A DNA stretch of 18,150 bases from assembly GCA_030830725.1 (NCBI GenBank), contig JAURMN010000027.1, positions 1 through 18,150 on the forward strand, read 5' to 3'. The position numbers were made by a program, and so were the translations under genes. Origin of the DNA: Balneolales bacterium. Lineage in GTDB: Bacteria; Bacteroidota; Rhodothermia; Balneolales; Balneolaceae. Below are positions 1 through 8,846 of the stretch, piece after piece. Under the pieces are notes generated by a model. That model saw only the letters and a list, made by a program, of their open reading frames with translations. It had not been told where the DNA came from and made no database searches. The number at the start of each line of letters is the position of its first letter. Positions within the stretch are counted from its first letter, which is position 1.

Positions 1-86
1 ACTCTACCTTTAATCGCTTTAGTAGATTGTAAATTAAAGACACAATCTATGTATTTGTATCTTATGCTCTACAACGTTATTTAAGT

Positions 87-2807
87 ATGCGAAAGCCCTC
101 ATCGAAAGCCATTCTGGTATCTCATACCCACTGGGACAGGGCTTGGTATCTGACGTTTGGACAATTTCAGTTTCGCCTAGTACACATGATTGATAGAATT
201 CTTGATCTTCTGGAAAGAGATCCGGAGTTCAACTGTTTCGTACTAGACGGGCAAGTGATTTTGATACAAGATTATCTTGAGATAAGACCCGAAAATGAAT
301 CTAGGCTCTCATCACTGATCGCCAAAGGTCGTCTCGTCATCGGTCCCTGGTATATTCTTCCAGATCTATTCCTAGAGTGTGGTGAAGCCATTGTCCGTAA
401 TCTTCAGTTTGGGCATAAAATCGCTGGGAAATATGGTCATGAACTCTCAGTTGGATACGTACCTGATCCTTTTGGACACATTGCGCAACTCCCTCAAATC
501 TTGAACGGATTCTCAATCGAGACGTTCATCTTTATGCGTGGAATGCCAAAGGAACTGGCAGACAAGAAGACTCTCTATTTTAATTGGATCTCTCCGAATG
601 GTTCATCTGTATTAGCCTACTACACCAAGGAAGGGTATTTTAATGCGGCCAATCTGGGGTACGATCATGTCCTTGGGCGATACGACGTCGTAAAGCCTGA
701 TTTCAATTTGGCCAAAGAAGCGATTCAAAAAGCACTTTCTAAGCTTTCTGAAAATCAGCCCTCCCATTTATTCCTCTTGAATAACGGTGTGGATCACATG
801 CCAGAGCAAAAAGAAATCCCCGAAATTTTATCGTATTTAAATCAAGAACTTCCTGATACCGAATTTGTGCAGGGTGATTTTTCTGATTTTATGGAAGAAT
901 TGAAGCGTTATCCAACCCAAGATTCATACACGGGCGACCTTTTGGATAATCCGGATCATCCCATTCTTTCCAGCGTTTACTCTACTCGCACCTATCTCAA
1001 GCAATTAAACCATAAAACTCAATCTCGACTGATCCGATATACCGAGCCTTTAGGATGGATATTCTCAACGTTTTCCTCTGAAAAATGGGTTCAGGATAGT
1101 CCATTTGTCGAAAAAGCGTGGGAATTGTTACTCAAAAATCACCCTCATGATGACATTTGCGGGTGTAGCATAGATCCTGTACATGAGCAAAACGAACGGA
1201 ACTTTCAGGATGCTCTCGAGTTATGCGAATCTGTACTCCTTCGCGGAATTGAGGAATTGTATGGGTGTGGAATTGATCACGTGACAGCTGGGGATCTTGA
1301 CAAGAGTGAAGAAGAACCCAAGCTCAGATTCAAAGATATTTTCGCATTCAATCCGCATCCGTATCCACTTAGACAAAAGGTGAGCGCCTATGTAGTGTTC
1401 CCAAATCATCACGGAGAAGAAGACGAAGTTCAGCCTGTTAAAGAGTTAAAGCTGTTTTCGCCTCAAAAGAAGCAAATACCCCATCAGGTGATCCACACGA
1501 CAGCTCCGTTTTTACGCGCTGAATTTATTCAACATACCTGGGGAAGACGTTATGATATCGAATTTGAGGCTGAATTACCTCCGTTGAGTTATGGGTTTTT
1601 CCGTGTATTTGAAGGCTCACAGATTCTGGTGGAAAATGATCCTGATCACATACGAAAACAAGACTCTCTGGAGATTGCGAATAACTCCTATCGTTTGTAT
1701 TTCGAAGATGGGACACTTTGTCTCAACTCATTAAATACAGGAAAATCGATTCAGGATCTTATTCAATTTGAGTTTGTGCAAGATAATGGAGATACCTACT
1801 CCTTTAGCAGGGCGAACGGAGATATTTGGAGTGCAACCTTGCAACATGCCGAGCGTTCAAGCAACGGTGATGAGCGGCTCAACTTGAGGTACTCCCTTGT
1901 AATTCCAGAAGGCCTTGGGGAAGAGAAAACAGTAGAAATACCGATTCATGTTTCTCTCCATTTTAAAAGAGATGAGGAGATAGCCCTCGAAATAGAGTAT
2001 ACGAACACCGCACGCGACGGACGACTCCAACTACATTTGCAGACTGGATTTACAAGTCAAACCTGCTATTCTGACGGGCATTTCTTGTTAAATGAGCACA
2101 AAATCAAAGAAGAGCAATCCGCGAAAGATCATGTAGAGCGATATCAACGCTATCCAGGTGAACTTGAGTATACGACACATTTCCAAGGTGACGGGTCGTT
2201 CATTCAAGACGAAGAAGGTAGTTTCTGGTTCTCCTCAAATGGAGCTCATGAGATCGAACTACTGAATCCATCACCTTACACCGTGATGGCCGTCACACTC
2301 CATCGCTCTGTGGGGTACTTATCCGTTTCCAATGGCTCCATCAGAAGACCTCAGGCTGGACCTCATATTCCAACACCTGGAGCACAATGCCTCCGTCCAA
2401 TGAAATGGGAATGTTCCATTGGAGTTCAAAAGGGTGAGGCAGGTGAAATTCTTCGAATGATGAAGTCCTCCTCTCATCCAATTATTGCGATTCCTGTACC
2501 TACACTCCAAAAATCACCTGAAAACGGGTCTATTCCAGCATTAAAATCAATTTTGAAGATTGAGAATGCCAACATTGAATTGTCGGCTCTATATCGCTCA
2601 TCAGAGACAAATGATGTCGTCATCAGACTTGTGAATCTTGGATCTACTCCTGAAAAGACCCGATTGAAGCTAGGTCATTCCTTTAAGATGTGGTGTGTAT
2701 CCAATCTGTTGGATAAGTGGGATGAAGTCACCGCTATCGAAATGAATGGAGATGAGTTAGACATCGAAATAGCGGCGCATAAAATTGAGACCCTCATACT
2801 CAGATAA
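87..2807 (+). CDS. Glycoside hydrolase family 38 alpha-mannosidase
   Basis: Zinc-dependent retaining alpha-mannosidase that removes alpha-linked mannose from oligosaccharides or mannosyl solutes. Visible GH38 marks: SHTHWDRAWY at residues 12-21 (zinc ligands H15 and D17), PDPFGHIAQLPQIL at 126-139 (D127 as nucleophile and zinc ligand), and NHPHDDICG at 351-359 (H354 as the fourth ligand). The catalytic domain covers about 8-300, the helical mid domain about 300-380, and the beta-rich C-terminal GH38 domain roughly 520-740. At 906 residues it matches the 880-900 aa bacterial enzymes such as streptococcal GH38 and E. coli MngB. There is no signal peptide, so it should act in the cytoplasm on imported sugars. 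No Shine-Dalgarno precedes the ATG, but HWD lies at the usual distance from this start. The closest substrate (alpha-1,3-mannoside, mannosylglycerate or other) cannot be read from sequence alone. Nothing looks truncated. Confidence 0.93.
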   Translation: MRKPSSKAILVSHTHWDRAWYLTFGQFQFRLVHMIDRILDLLERDPEFNCFVLDGQVILIQDYLEIRPENESRLSSLIAKGRLVIGPWYILPDLFLECGEAIVRNLQFGHKIAGKYGHELSVGYVPDPFGHIAQLPQILNGFSIETFIFMRGMPKELADKKTLYFNWISPNGSSVLAYYTKEGYFNAANLGYDHVLGRYDVVKPDFNLAKEAIQKALSKLSENQPSHLFLLNNGVDHMPEQKEIPEILSYLNQELPDTEFVQGDFSDFMEELKRYPTQDSYTGDLLDNPDHPILSSVYSTRTYLKQLNHKTQSRLIRYTEPLGWIFSTFSSEKWVQDSPFVEKAWELLLKNHPHDDICGCSIDPVHEQNERNFQDALELCESVLLRGIEELYGCGIDHVTAGDLDKSEEEPKLRFKDIFAFNPHPYPLRQKVSAYVVFPNHHGEEDEVQPVKELKLFSPQKKQIPHQVIHTTAPFLRAEFIQHTWGRRYDIEFEAELPPLSYGFFRVFEGSQILVENDPDHIRKQDSLEIANNSYRLYFEDGTLCLNSLNTGKSIQDLIQFEFVQDNGDTYSFSRANGDIWSATLQHAERSSNGDERLNLRYSLVIPEGLGEEKTVEIPIHVSLHFKRDEEIALEIEYTNTARDGRLQLHLQTGFTSQTCYSDGHFLLNEHKIKEEQSAKDHVERYQRYPGELEYTTHFQGDGSFIQDEEGSFWFSSNGAHEIELLNPSPYTVMAVTLHRSVGYLSVSNGSIRRPQAGPHIPTPGAQCLRPMKWECSIGVQKGEAGEILRMMKSSSHPIIAIPVPTLQKSPENGSIPALKSILKIENANIELSALYRSSETNDVVIRLVNLGSTPEKTRLKLGHSFKMWCVSNLLDKWDEVTAIEMNGDELDIEIAAHKIETLILR

Positions 2808-2939
2808 ACTCCTTCTTTGTACGGTCCTATTTTCTAGGTAAGACAAGGACTTTGATGTTATCCTGGCAGAAAGCATTGATATCCATCTATACAGAAATCA
2901 ATCTACAAGGTATCCTTACGTTATCATCCTGCACCTAAT

Positions 2940-4697
2940 ATGGAAAAAAACTCAAGACTTTTCCGGTTGATGACTCTTGGCATTCTGATCCTGATGTTAG
3001 TTTCGTGCGATGTTTCGAATCGCGATCATCGTGAAGATCGAGAATCGATCGAGCCAACGGTTGCCTCTTGGAAATGGAGTCGTGTAGACAGTATTCCGTT
3101 TACGTATGCGTATATCCGATATGTATCTACAGTGCCAACTCAAGACTCCGAACAAAATCGAAAAGCGTTTGCTCTCGAACTTCTCAAAAGACAGATTCTG
3201 GCAGATTATGCCGAAACCTTAGGATACGGTGAGAGGCCAAATGTCAAAAAACAAATACAAATCACTGAGACTATTGGTGTCGCAGAAGAGTATGTGCGTT
3301 GGAATGCAAACCAAAAGATAGATGAACCGACGGAACAAGAAATTAAAGACGGCTTTAAAAGAATCAATACTGAAGTACAACTCAAACAGATTTTTGCACC
3401 CACTAAGGAGCAGATTAATCTATATGGAGACCGATTAGCAAATGGAGCCAATTTTGATTCGCTAGCTGACGAATCGATGAAAAAGGTGAACGAACCAACT
3501 GAAGCGACAAATTTAGGCTGGGTAAAATGGAATCAACTGGGGCTGGTTCCTGAAATCAAGGCATTTGAATTACAGACTGGGGAAATTTCGAAACCTGTTC
3601 AATCTGCAAACGGGTGGCATATTTTCAAGGCCACAAACAAAAAAGAGACCTTTTTTGCCGATCGGTCCACGTTTGAAACCAATCGTCAGAGCATTAAGGA
3701 AGCGATAAAACGACGTGAAGTTCAGGAATGGAGTGAAACCTTTACTGGAAATATCATGAGAGATCAGACGATCGAAATGTACCCGGCGAATATCATAGAA
3801 TTATGGTCTGCGATCAGAACCCTAAGCGCCAAGCAAACGGATTTAATGAATCCACTATCAAGCTCATTAGAGGTATTTTTTTCAGAGGAAGGGAAGATTC
3901 GTCCTGAGGATATCATTGCAAGTTTGAACGGGAGAACGATTACAGCAGATGAATTTCTCGCATACCTCTCCACTTATCCTTCATCGATTTTCGAAATGAA
4001 TCCAAGACAGGCTTTGGAGTTAGTATTACAAGACATCGCCTTGGGTGATTTAGGAAGATTAACGGGGCAATATGATTCAGATCGAGTACAACGGAAAGTG
4101 GATATTACCAGAAGACAGGTTTTGGTTAATCAACTCATTGAAGATCGACTTTCAGATTTTAACCCCAATGATCATTTAGATTACGGGTATTCGAGATGGC
4201 GTTCCCTCTTCGCTTCCGAGTCTTCATTAACCTATGCTGTGGCAAATTTCAACGATTCTCTCACTGCCGCGAATCACCTTCCACGAATGGGGAATAGCCT
4301 ATTTTCACAATTCTATAATGGAAGCGCTGAAAACGTAGATGTGACGCTGGACTCATTAGGAAGAGAATGGCAGAAAAAGGTCGCTTCATTTAGTGGGGAC
4401 ATCTCTACTACTTCAGAGTTAGATGCAGATCTTATTAGGGTTTTGGCTTCCTCGCTTGAAACTCAAACACCCGTCGGCCCAATCGCATCCGGCCCCGGCC
4501 AATGGTCCATCTATGTGCCACTGGAAAGAGCCGTCCTCCATCCTGAACGAGAAGAGATCGAAGGGGAACTCATAGAAATGATAGAGTCGAATCAAAGCCT
4601 TGTCGTCCAAGATCTCATCTTGCAAGAAATTGGATTTTCAGAGAGCGCTGTTGAATTCAATGGCAACTTGTTGCGGTCGATTCTCCCCTTCTACTAA
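2940..4697 (+). CDS. Parvulin-type peptidylprolyl isomerase lipoprotein (SurA/PpiC-like)
   Basis: Predicted envelope foldase that isomerises Xaa-Pro bonds and may chaperone exported proteins. The N-terminus is a lipoprotein signal: a basic start, a hydrophobic stretch at about 10-22 and lipobox LVSC with lipidated C23. A parvulin domain lies at about 145-233. It shows EVQLKQIF, then FDSLADESM, then LGWVKWNQLGLVPEIKAF and ending GEISKPVQSANGWHIFKA, the standard order for rotamase domains. Residues 40-140 resemble the helical SurA N-terminal region. Residues 240-585 are an alpha-helical extension I cannot assign. The length (585) is larger than a simple PpiC but normal for multi-domain parvulins of the Bacteroidota. 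It lies 132 bases after the mannosidase on the same strand. That gap has only a short 4-bp hairpin and no clear terminator, so co-transcription is possible. The gene ends 4 bases from the convergent AGE gene. Confidence 0.88.
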   Translation: MEKNSRLFRLMTLGILILMLVSCDVSNRDHREDRESIEPTVASWKWSRVDSIPFTYAYIRYVSTVPTQDSEQNRKAFALELLKRQILADYAETLGYGERPNVKKQIQITETIGVAEEYVRWNANQKIDEPTEQEIKDGFKRINTEVQLKQIFAPTKEQINLYGDRLANGANFDSLADESMKKVNEPTEATNLGWVKWNQLGLVPEIKAFELQTGEISKPVQSANGWHIFKATNKKETFFADRSTFETNRQSIKEAIKRREVQEWSETFTGNIMRDQTIEMYPANIIELWSAIRTLSAKQTDLMNPLSSSLEVFFSEEGKIRPEDIIASLNGRTITADEFLAYLSTYPSSIFEMNPRQALELVLQDIALGDLGRLTGQYDSDRVQRKVDITRRQVLVNQLIEDRLSDFNPNDHLDYGYSRWRSLFASESSLTYAVANFNDSLTAANHLPRMGNSLFSQFYNGSAENVDVTLDSLGREWQKKVASFSGDISTTSELDADLIRVLASSLETQTPVGPIASGPGQWSIYVPLERAVLHPEREEIEGELIEMIESNQSLVVQDLILQEIGFSESAVEFNGNLLRSILPFY

Positions 4698-4701
4698 GTC
4701 A

Positions 4702-5868
4702 TCATATCATCTCATCCAGCACAGATCTGCATAACCAAAGTGCTCTTGGAACATGAAAACACCCTTTATAAGGCCCGCCTTTAAAGGAATGCGTGATCTC
4801 CCCTCGTCTGTTCAGATACCCATACCACTCTCCATGCTCGTGATCTGGAAAATGGGAGAAGGTATAGTTCGCTACTTTCTCGAACGAAGCCAAATCCTTT
4901 TTATCGCCCGTTAACTTATAGTTCAGTAGCGTCGCATACATTGCCTCGCAATGTGGCCACCATAATTTCATATCCCATTCCAGTTGAGTTGGGTTAAACC
5001 CTTCGGCATCAAGAAAATAGAAGAGCCCTTGATGTTCGTCATCCCATCCATAGTCCATAGACCATCTCACCATATTGAATGCAATTTCGGAAAGATCATC
5101 CCGTTTTAGGCGTTGAGCCCAGTGTTGAAGAAACCATCCTGCCTCAATCGAATGACCCGGATTTAAAACTCTTCCCTCAATGGAATCGATATAAACACCA
5201 TCTTTTCCAACATTCTCTAAAACCTGTTTTCGATCCGATTTCACATGAAGAAGCATGCGTTGCAGAAGAGTATCGATCTGCTCTGAGTACTCCTTCCACG
5301 AATCTCCTGCCAACTCCTCAATTACGTTCAATAGAATCATGGGAACAGCAAGCGAATGCGCTATTTTGGATCCTGAGTAATGTGGCCTGCCAATTTTTTG
5401 GAGATCCTCGGCCCATTCCATCACAGAATCGAAGAGGATTTTGGCATCCTCCATCCATTTTGATTCACCGGAAACCCTGGAGTATTGGGCAAACGCCATC
5501 ACAATGAAGCACTCCGAAAAGATCTTTCGCTGCATCCAAGTGGGTTCTCCCTCTTGGCTTAAACTAAAGTAGGCTCGTTGATCATCCCGCACGGCATGAT
5601 CTTTTAAAAATTGAGCACCAAGACCGGCGATTTTCGCCCAGGACTCTCGCTTTTCGTGTTTAAGCCAGAGTGTGCTGAACATCCATACTTGTCTGGCTTG
5701 CAACCAGACGTATTTTGAGGTGTCGTATTTGGATCCATCTCGGCTCAATGCATTAAAATAGCCCCCATATTGCCAATCGGGAGAATGCTTTTCCCAAAAT
5801 GGCACCACATACTCAAAAAGTTCTTGATCAAATTTGGCCCGCCATGTGATAAGTTTTGATGTTTCCAT
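4702..5868 (-). CDS. AGE-family sugar epimerase/isomerase (N-acylglucosamine 2-epimerase fold)
   Basis: A cytoplasmic (alpha/alpha)6-barrel enzyme of the family that includes N-acyl-glucosamine 2-epimerase, cellobiose/mannobiose 2-epimerase and mannose isomerase. It interconverts 2-epimers or aldose/ketose forms of free sugars. Conserved pieces: LQARQVWMFS at 56-65 (R59), PGHSIEAGWF at 237-246 (H239, E242), WWPHCEAM at 303-310 (H306) and GGPYKGCFHVPRALW at 364-378 (H372). H239 and H372 correspond to the two catalytic histidines of the family. The length (388) is typical and there is no signal peptide. Its ATG follows directly on the TAA of the DUF4434 gene with no spacer base, so the two genes should be one transcription and translation unit. 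The exact substrate is not decided by motifs. Near an alpha-mannosidase, mannose-to-fructose isomerisation or epimerisation of a mannose disaccharide is attractive, but this is inference. Confidence 0.9.
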   Translation of the reverse strand: METSKLITWRAKFDQELFEYVVPFWEKHSPDWQYGGYFNALSRDGSKYDTSKYVWLQARQVWMFSTLWLKHEKRESWAKIAGLGAQFLKDHAVRDDQRAYFSLSQEGEPTWMQRKIFSECFIVMAFAQYSRVSGESKWMEDAKILFDSVMEWAEDLQKIGRPHYSGSKIAHSLAVPMILLNVIEELAGDSWKEYSEQIDTLLQRMLLHVKSDRKQVLENVGKDGVYIDSIEGRVLNPGHSIEAGWFLQHWAQRLKRDDLSEIAFNMVRWSMDYGWDDEHQGLFYFLDAEGFNPTQLEWDMKLWWPHCEAMYATLLNYKLTGDKKDLASFEKVANYTFSHFPDHEHGEWYGYLNRRGEITHSFKGGPYKGCFHVPRALWLCRSVLDEMI

Positions 5869-6831
5869 TTACTGCATTGCCTCCTGCTGTTCCAACCAAT
5901 TTTGATATTGTTTATACATGCCGTGAGCGGACGGGTAGATCGAATTCGGACTCATAAAATGGGAAAATTCGAACGTAATCAGATTCTCGATCCCTGCCTT
6001 TGCAGCCTGTTCCATTTTGTATCGAAGAGACTTAAACGGCAGAGGCGGAAATTTGATTGGCATATCCCGATCAAACGACTCCACATTGCTCCAAGACTCA
6101 ATTCCCACTTCGTCCGCGAGTGCTTTATGTGCTTTCAAGTACGTGGACAATTCTTCATATGGGATTTGTCCGTCCTGGAATGCCACAATGTCCACAACCC
6201 CTTTCAAGGTTTTGAAGATCTCTCGCCATTGCTGGATGTGGTCCTCAAATGAAATAGCTTGATCTCCGAATTGTTTGACCCCTTCCACATAAGGCGAAAT
6301 AAGCACAGGTTGATCTTTGAGTCCCTTAAGGAAGGTTGACATCTCGCAATACAGATCTAAGACACCGGGTTCATGTTTTGAGATTTCATGGCTTAAGTAC
6401 CATCCTTTGAAAGCGGAGTAATGTCCATACCGATCTACCACCTCTTTGCAGAACTCTCTGTTTACAGCGAGTTCCATGGCATAATCTTTCTTTGGTCCCC
6501 AATGTGTTCCGGAATCGTATAAACCGAAAAAGAGTTGCATGCCACATCGCTCCGCTTGTTGGAGGAATAAGTCCATTAAATCCGTGTAGACGGGATAGAT
6601 GCCCATTCTCTTTTGCAGTACATCAGAGGCAAAGACCGCATGTTTTTTGTACCCGGCACGTATCAGAATCACGGTATCAATCCCGACATGTTTCATCGCA
6701 TCAAAATCGCGAGCCCATTCGTCTTCAGTCCAATTTTGTGAAGGAATATCATGCGTGATTTCGTCGATAAATGTTCCTCTAAGTTTGATCATATCTGGAT
6801 ACGGGTTAGACCTTTTTGATTTACGTCGCAC
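5869..6831 (-). CDS. DUF4434 TIM-barrel protein, putative glycosidase
   Basis: Resembles the DUF4434 family, whose members have a TIM-barrel fold like GH-A clan hydrolases but no settled activity. The family signature is at the N-terminus: RGTFIDEITHDIPSQNW (18-34), DEWARDFDAMKHVGIDTVILIR (37-58) and the following GYKK. Segment GWYLSHEIS (143-151) carries E149 at the end of a predicted strand. E251 in WSNVESF (247-253) sits about 100 residues later. This spacing fits an acid/base and nucleophile pair, though the assignment is mine. No signal peptide is present, so it is cytoplasmic. The start used is GTG at 6829-6831. An in-frame ATG at 6790-6792 (residue 14, just before the conserved part) is an alternative, and neither has a Shine-Dalgarno. 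It is first gene of a two-gene unit with the AGE enzyme, which suggests both act on the same sugar. Confidence 0.83.
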   Translation of the reverse strand: MRRKSKRSNPYPDMIKLRGTFIDEITHDIPSQNWTEDEWARDFDAMKHVGIDTVILIRAGYKKHAVFASDVLQKRMGIYPVYTDLMDLFLQQAERCGMQLFFGLYDSGTHWGPKKDYAMELAVNREFCKEVVDRYGHYSAFKGWYLSHEISKHEPGVLDLYCEMSTFLKGLKDQPVLISPYVEGVKQFGDQAISFEDHIQQWREIFKTLKGVVDIVAFQDGQIPYEELSTYLKAHKALADEVGIESWSNVESFDRDMPIKFPPLPFKSLRYKMEQAAKAGIENLITFEFSHFMSPNSIYPSAHGMYKQYQNWLEQQEAMQ

Positions 6832-7056
6832 TGTGACTTGAGTAAAATGTGTATCAAGTGAACGTTCTTTACTTCAAAAGTAATGTAGAGGTAAAAACAA
6901 TGTCTTTAACCACATTCCGTGAAGTTTTTCACCAAATTTAAAGAGTATTGGTCAAATATAAATTGAAATAAATTTTTGTTTATGCACTTTATGCATCTTG
7001 CTAATCTGCTTTAATCTCATTATTTAAAAATTTTTTTAACCCTTTTACACCTAGCC
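6832..7056. promoter_or_regulatory. Divergent intergenic region, likely two promoters and a possible operator
   Basis: These 225 AT-rich bases separate the minus-strand DUF4434/AGE pair from the plus-strand phosphodiester glycosidase gene, so promoters for both directions should lie here. On the minus strand two sequences match the Bacteroidota -7 element TAnnTTTG exactly: TAAATTTG (complement of 6933-6940) and TATATTTG (complement of 6953-6960). Neither has a TTTG at the usual -33 spacing, so both are tentative. A perfect inverted repeat ATGCA-N5-TGCAT at 6982-6996 lies upstream of the plus-strand gene and could be an operator half-site pair. No open reading frame or structured RNA was evident. 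Confidence 0.4.
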
Positions 7057-8739
7057 ATGAAACGGATTTTAACTCTGCTCCTGCTGATTGTGATTACCAC
7101 AGGGACACAATTAACTCTTTTTGGTCAGGAGATTACCTGGACAGACATTACAGCTCAGTCTGAGTTGCCTGATGGTGTTCAATTGGTTAGCGGTAAGCGA
7201 AGTTCTCCGGCTCTAAATATTTGGTACTACAAGGTAGATTTAAATCACCCGAATATTGCAGTTGTTCCGTATCTGGCGAAGAATAGTTCCGAAACGATTT
7301 CCAGTTTTTCTCAGCGAAAAAATGTGTATGGCGCTATAAATGGTGGTTATTTTGGTTCCGGTTCAAGCTATTCTGCATTAATCCAACCTGGTGATGTTCA
7401 AGCTCAAAACGTGGCTGCTGTTACTCGAAATGGCGCCAGTTATCCTGTAATGAGAAGTCTTTTTAGTCTTTCTAAAGAGAATAAACCAGCCATTGACTGG
7501 ATTTATCACTTTTCAAGTCTACCTGAGGGTGTCTATGAATTTGATCAACCTTTAGGGTATGCATCTTCCTCTGATAACCCACTTCCCTCTCCAAAAACTC
7601 AAGATGGAAATTCAATGACTGACCTTTTAATGGGAGTTGGTGGGGGTCCAACTCTTGTTAAAGGAGACTCTATACATCTTACCTATTTCGAGGAAATTTT
7701 CTGGGGGTCTGGCGTCGGTAGAGATAATCGAGACCCCAGAAGCGCGGTTGGGTACACAAAAGACAATCAGGTTATCTTGCTCGTTGCAGATGGACGTCAA
7801 AATGGATCACAAGGTGTTAGTTTATCTGAATTAGCCCAAATCATGATCGATTTAGGGTGTGTGGAGGCGATGAATTTAGACGGAGGAGGCTCCAGTCAAA
7901 TGACGCTTGGAAGCACATTGGTTAATTCTCCAGAGGGAGGATCTTTTCAGAGACCGGTTGCTACGTTTTTAGCCATCACTCATCGCGATTCAATACCAGA
8001 ACTCAAAGCAGTTAATGTCGAGTACATCTTAGATACCGAGTTTGACCAAACGACCATAGAGGGAACATGGAGCGAAACAGCAAATACTGGATTCTATGGA
8101 AATAGCAAATCTCTCATCTCATTAGGAGGTGACGGTTCCAATAGAGTGGTTTATGTACCTGCTCTACCTTCAGCCGGAAATTACACCTTATATGGATGGT
8201 GGGTTGCCTCATCCAACAGAAGCAAGCGCTCAGCATATATCATCCACCATGCAGCAGGAATTGATACCGTTTACGCTGACCAGAGTACAAATAATTCGAA
8301 ATGGGTCGAACTGGGCGAGTTTGAATTTCGAGGGACCGCAGAAGATCAAGTGGTGATATCCAATTTTGGAAACGACTCGGGAAATTATGTAGTTGCGGAT
8401 GCCATTCGATTTGCTTCCAGCTCTACTCAGGGAACATCCATTGAAAAGGAAGGCATTGTCTCAAAATTTTCTCTAATCACGGCCTATCCAAATCCATTCA
8501 ATCCATCAACACAAATTGAGGTTGAATTACCCATGGCAGGAGAAATGAATTTAGCAATCTATAACTCAGCAGGAATACTGGTTGAGGAATTGTGGAAGGG
8601 ACAACACTCTGCTGGGGTTTATCAGTTTGATTGGAATGCAACGGGATACGCAAGTGGAGTTTATGTTGTGCGATTACGATTTCGGGATATTAACGGTTCG
8701 CCATCCACCAGCTCCCACATGATCACTCTGATAAAATAG
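7057..8739 (+). CDS. Secreted phosphodiester glycosidase (NAGPA domain) with golvesin-like domain and T9SS sorting signal
   Basis: The NAGPA (DUF2233) domain is named after the lysosomal enzyme that removes GlcNAc from GlcNAc-phospho-mannose; bacterial members cleave sugar-phosphodiester bonds. A signal peptide occupies about 1-24 (cleavage near LFGQ/E). The NAGPA domain spans about 85-310 with VYGAINGGYF (90-99), MGVGGGPTLV (192-201), DPRSAVGYT (226-234) and MNLDGGGSSQM (272-282). A golvesin/Xly-type beta-sandwich follows at about 325-453, recognised by EGTWSET, GFYG, YIIHHAAG, WVELGEFEF and YVVADAIRF; such domains often bind glycan or peptidoglycan. The last domain (about 472-560) is a T9SS type A sorting domain with AYPNPFNPSTQI and GVYVVRLRF, so the protein should cross the outer membrane and be attached or released at the surface. 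No Shine-Dalgarno precedes the ATG, but the signal peptide fits this start. Confidence 0.9.
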   Translation: MKRILTLLLLIVITTGTQLTLFGQEITWTDITAQSELPDGVQLVSGKRSSPALNIWYYKVDLNHPNIAVVPYLAKNSSETISSFSQRKNVYGAINGGYFGSGSSYSALIQPGDVQAQNVAAVTRNGASYPVMRSLFSLSKENKPAIDWIYHFSSLPEGVYEFDQPLGYASSSDNPLPSPKTQDGNSMTDLLMGVGGGPTLVKGDSIHLTYFEEIFWGSGVGRDNRDPRSAVGYTKDNQVILLVADGRQNGSQGVSLSELAQIMIDLGCVEAMNLDGGGSSQMTLGSTLVNSPEGGSFQRPVATFLAITHRDSIPELKAVNVEYILDTEFDQTTIEGTWSETANTGFYGNSKSLISLGGDGSNRVVYVPALPSAGNYTLYGWWVASSNRSKRSAYIIHHAAGIDTVYADQSTNNSKWVELGEFEFRGTAEDQVVISNFGNDSGNYVVADAIRFASSSTQGTSIEKEGIVSKFSLITAYPNPFNPSTQIEVELPMAGEMNLAIYNSAGILVEELWKGQHSAGVYQFDWNATGYASGVYVVRLRFRDINGSPSTSSHMITLIK

Positions 8740-8780
8740 AATCATTTTCTTTCATGATCTATTACACCATAAAACTTTGA

Positions 8781-8792
8781 AAAAGCGCTTTT
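8781..8792. promoter_or_regulatory. Perfect palindrome AAAAGCGCTTTT before the repeat-protein gene
   Basis: A perfect 12-base palindrome in the 107-base gap between the two secreted-protein genes, 54 bases upstream of the ATG at 8847. With flanking CTTT and AAAG it extends to an imperfect 22-base inverted repeat (about 8775-8796). It could be an operator or a weak terminator for the preceding gene. It has no following T-tract, which argues against efficient termination and leaves read-through or a separate promoter possible. Confidence 0.3.
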
Positions 8793-8846
8793 AAAGAACT
8801 TTCTAAACAAAACAAGTAACACATCAAACATTAATAACTACGCATC

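Noticed and set aside
1..86. Promoter for the alpha-mannosidase (TGTATTTG at 50-57 resembles TAnnTTTG)
   Set aside because: One mismatch to the element and no TTTG at the -33 position; not strong enough to list.
2808..2939. Possible hairpin CCTA-N5-TAGG and longer GTCCT...AGGAC pairing after the mannosidase gene
   Set aside because: Stems of 4-5 bp and no T-tract; too weak to call a terminator.
5079..6841. Plus-strand open frames of 80-142 codons opposite the AGE and DUF4434 genes
   Set aside because: Shadows of strongly supported minus-strand genes; their translations show no recognisable domains.
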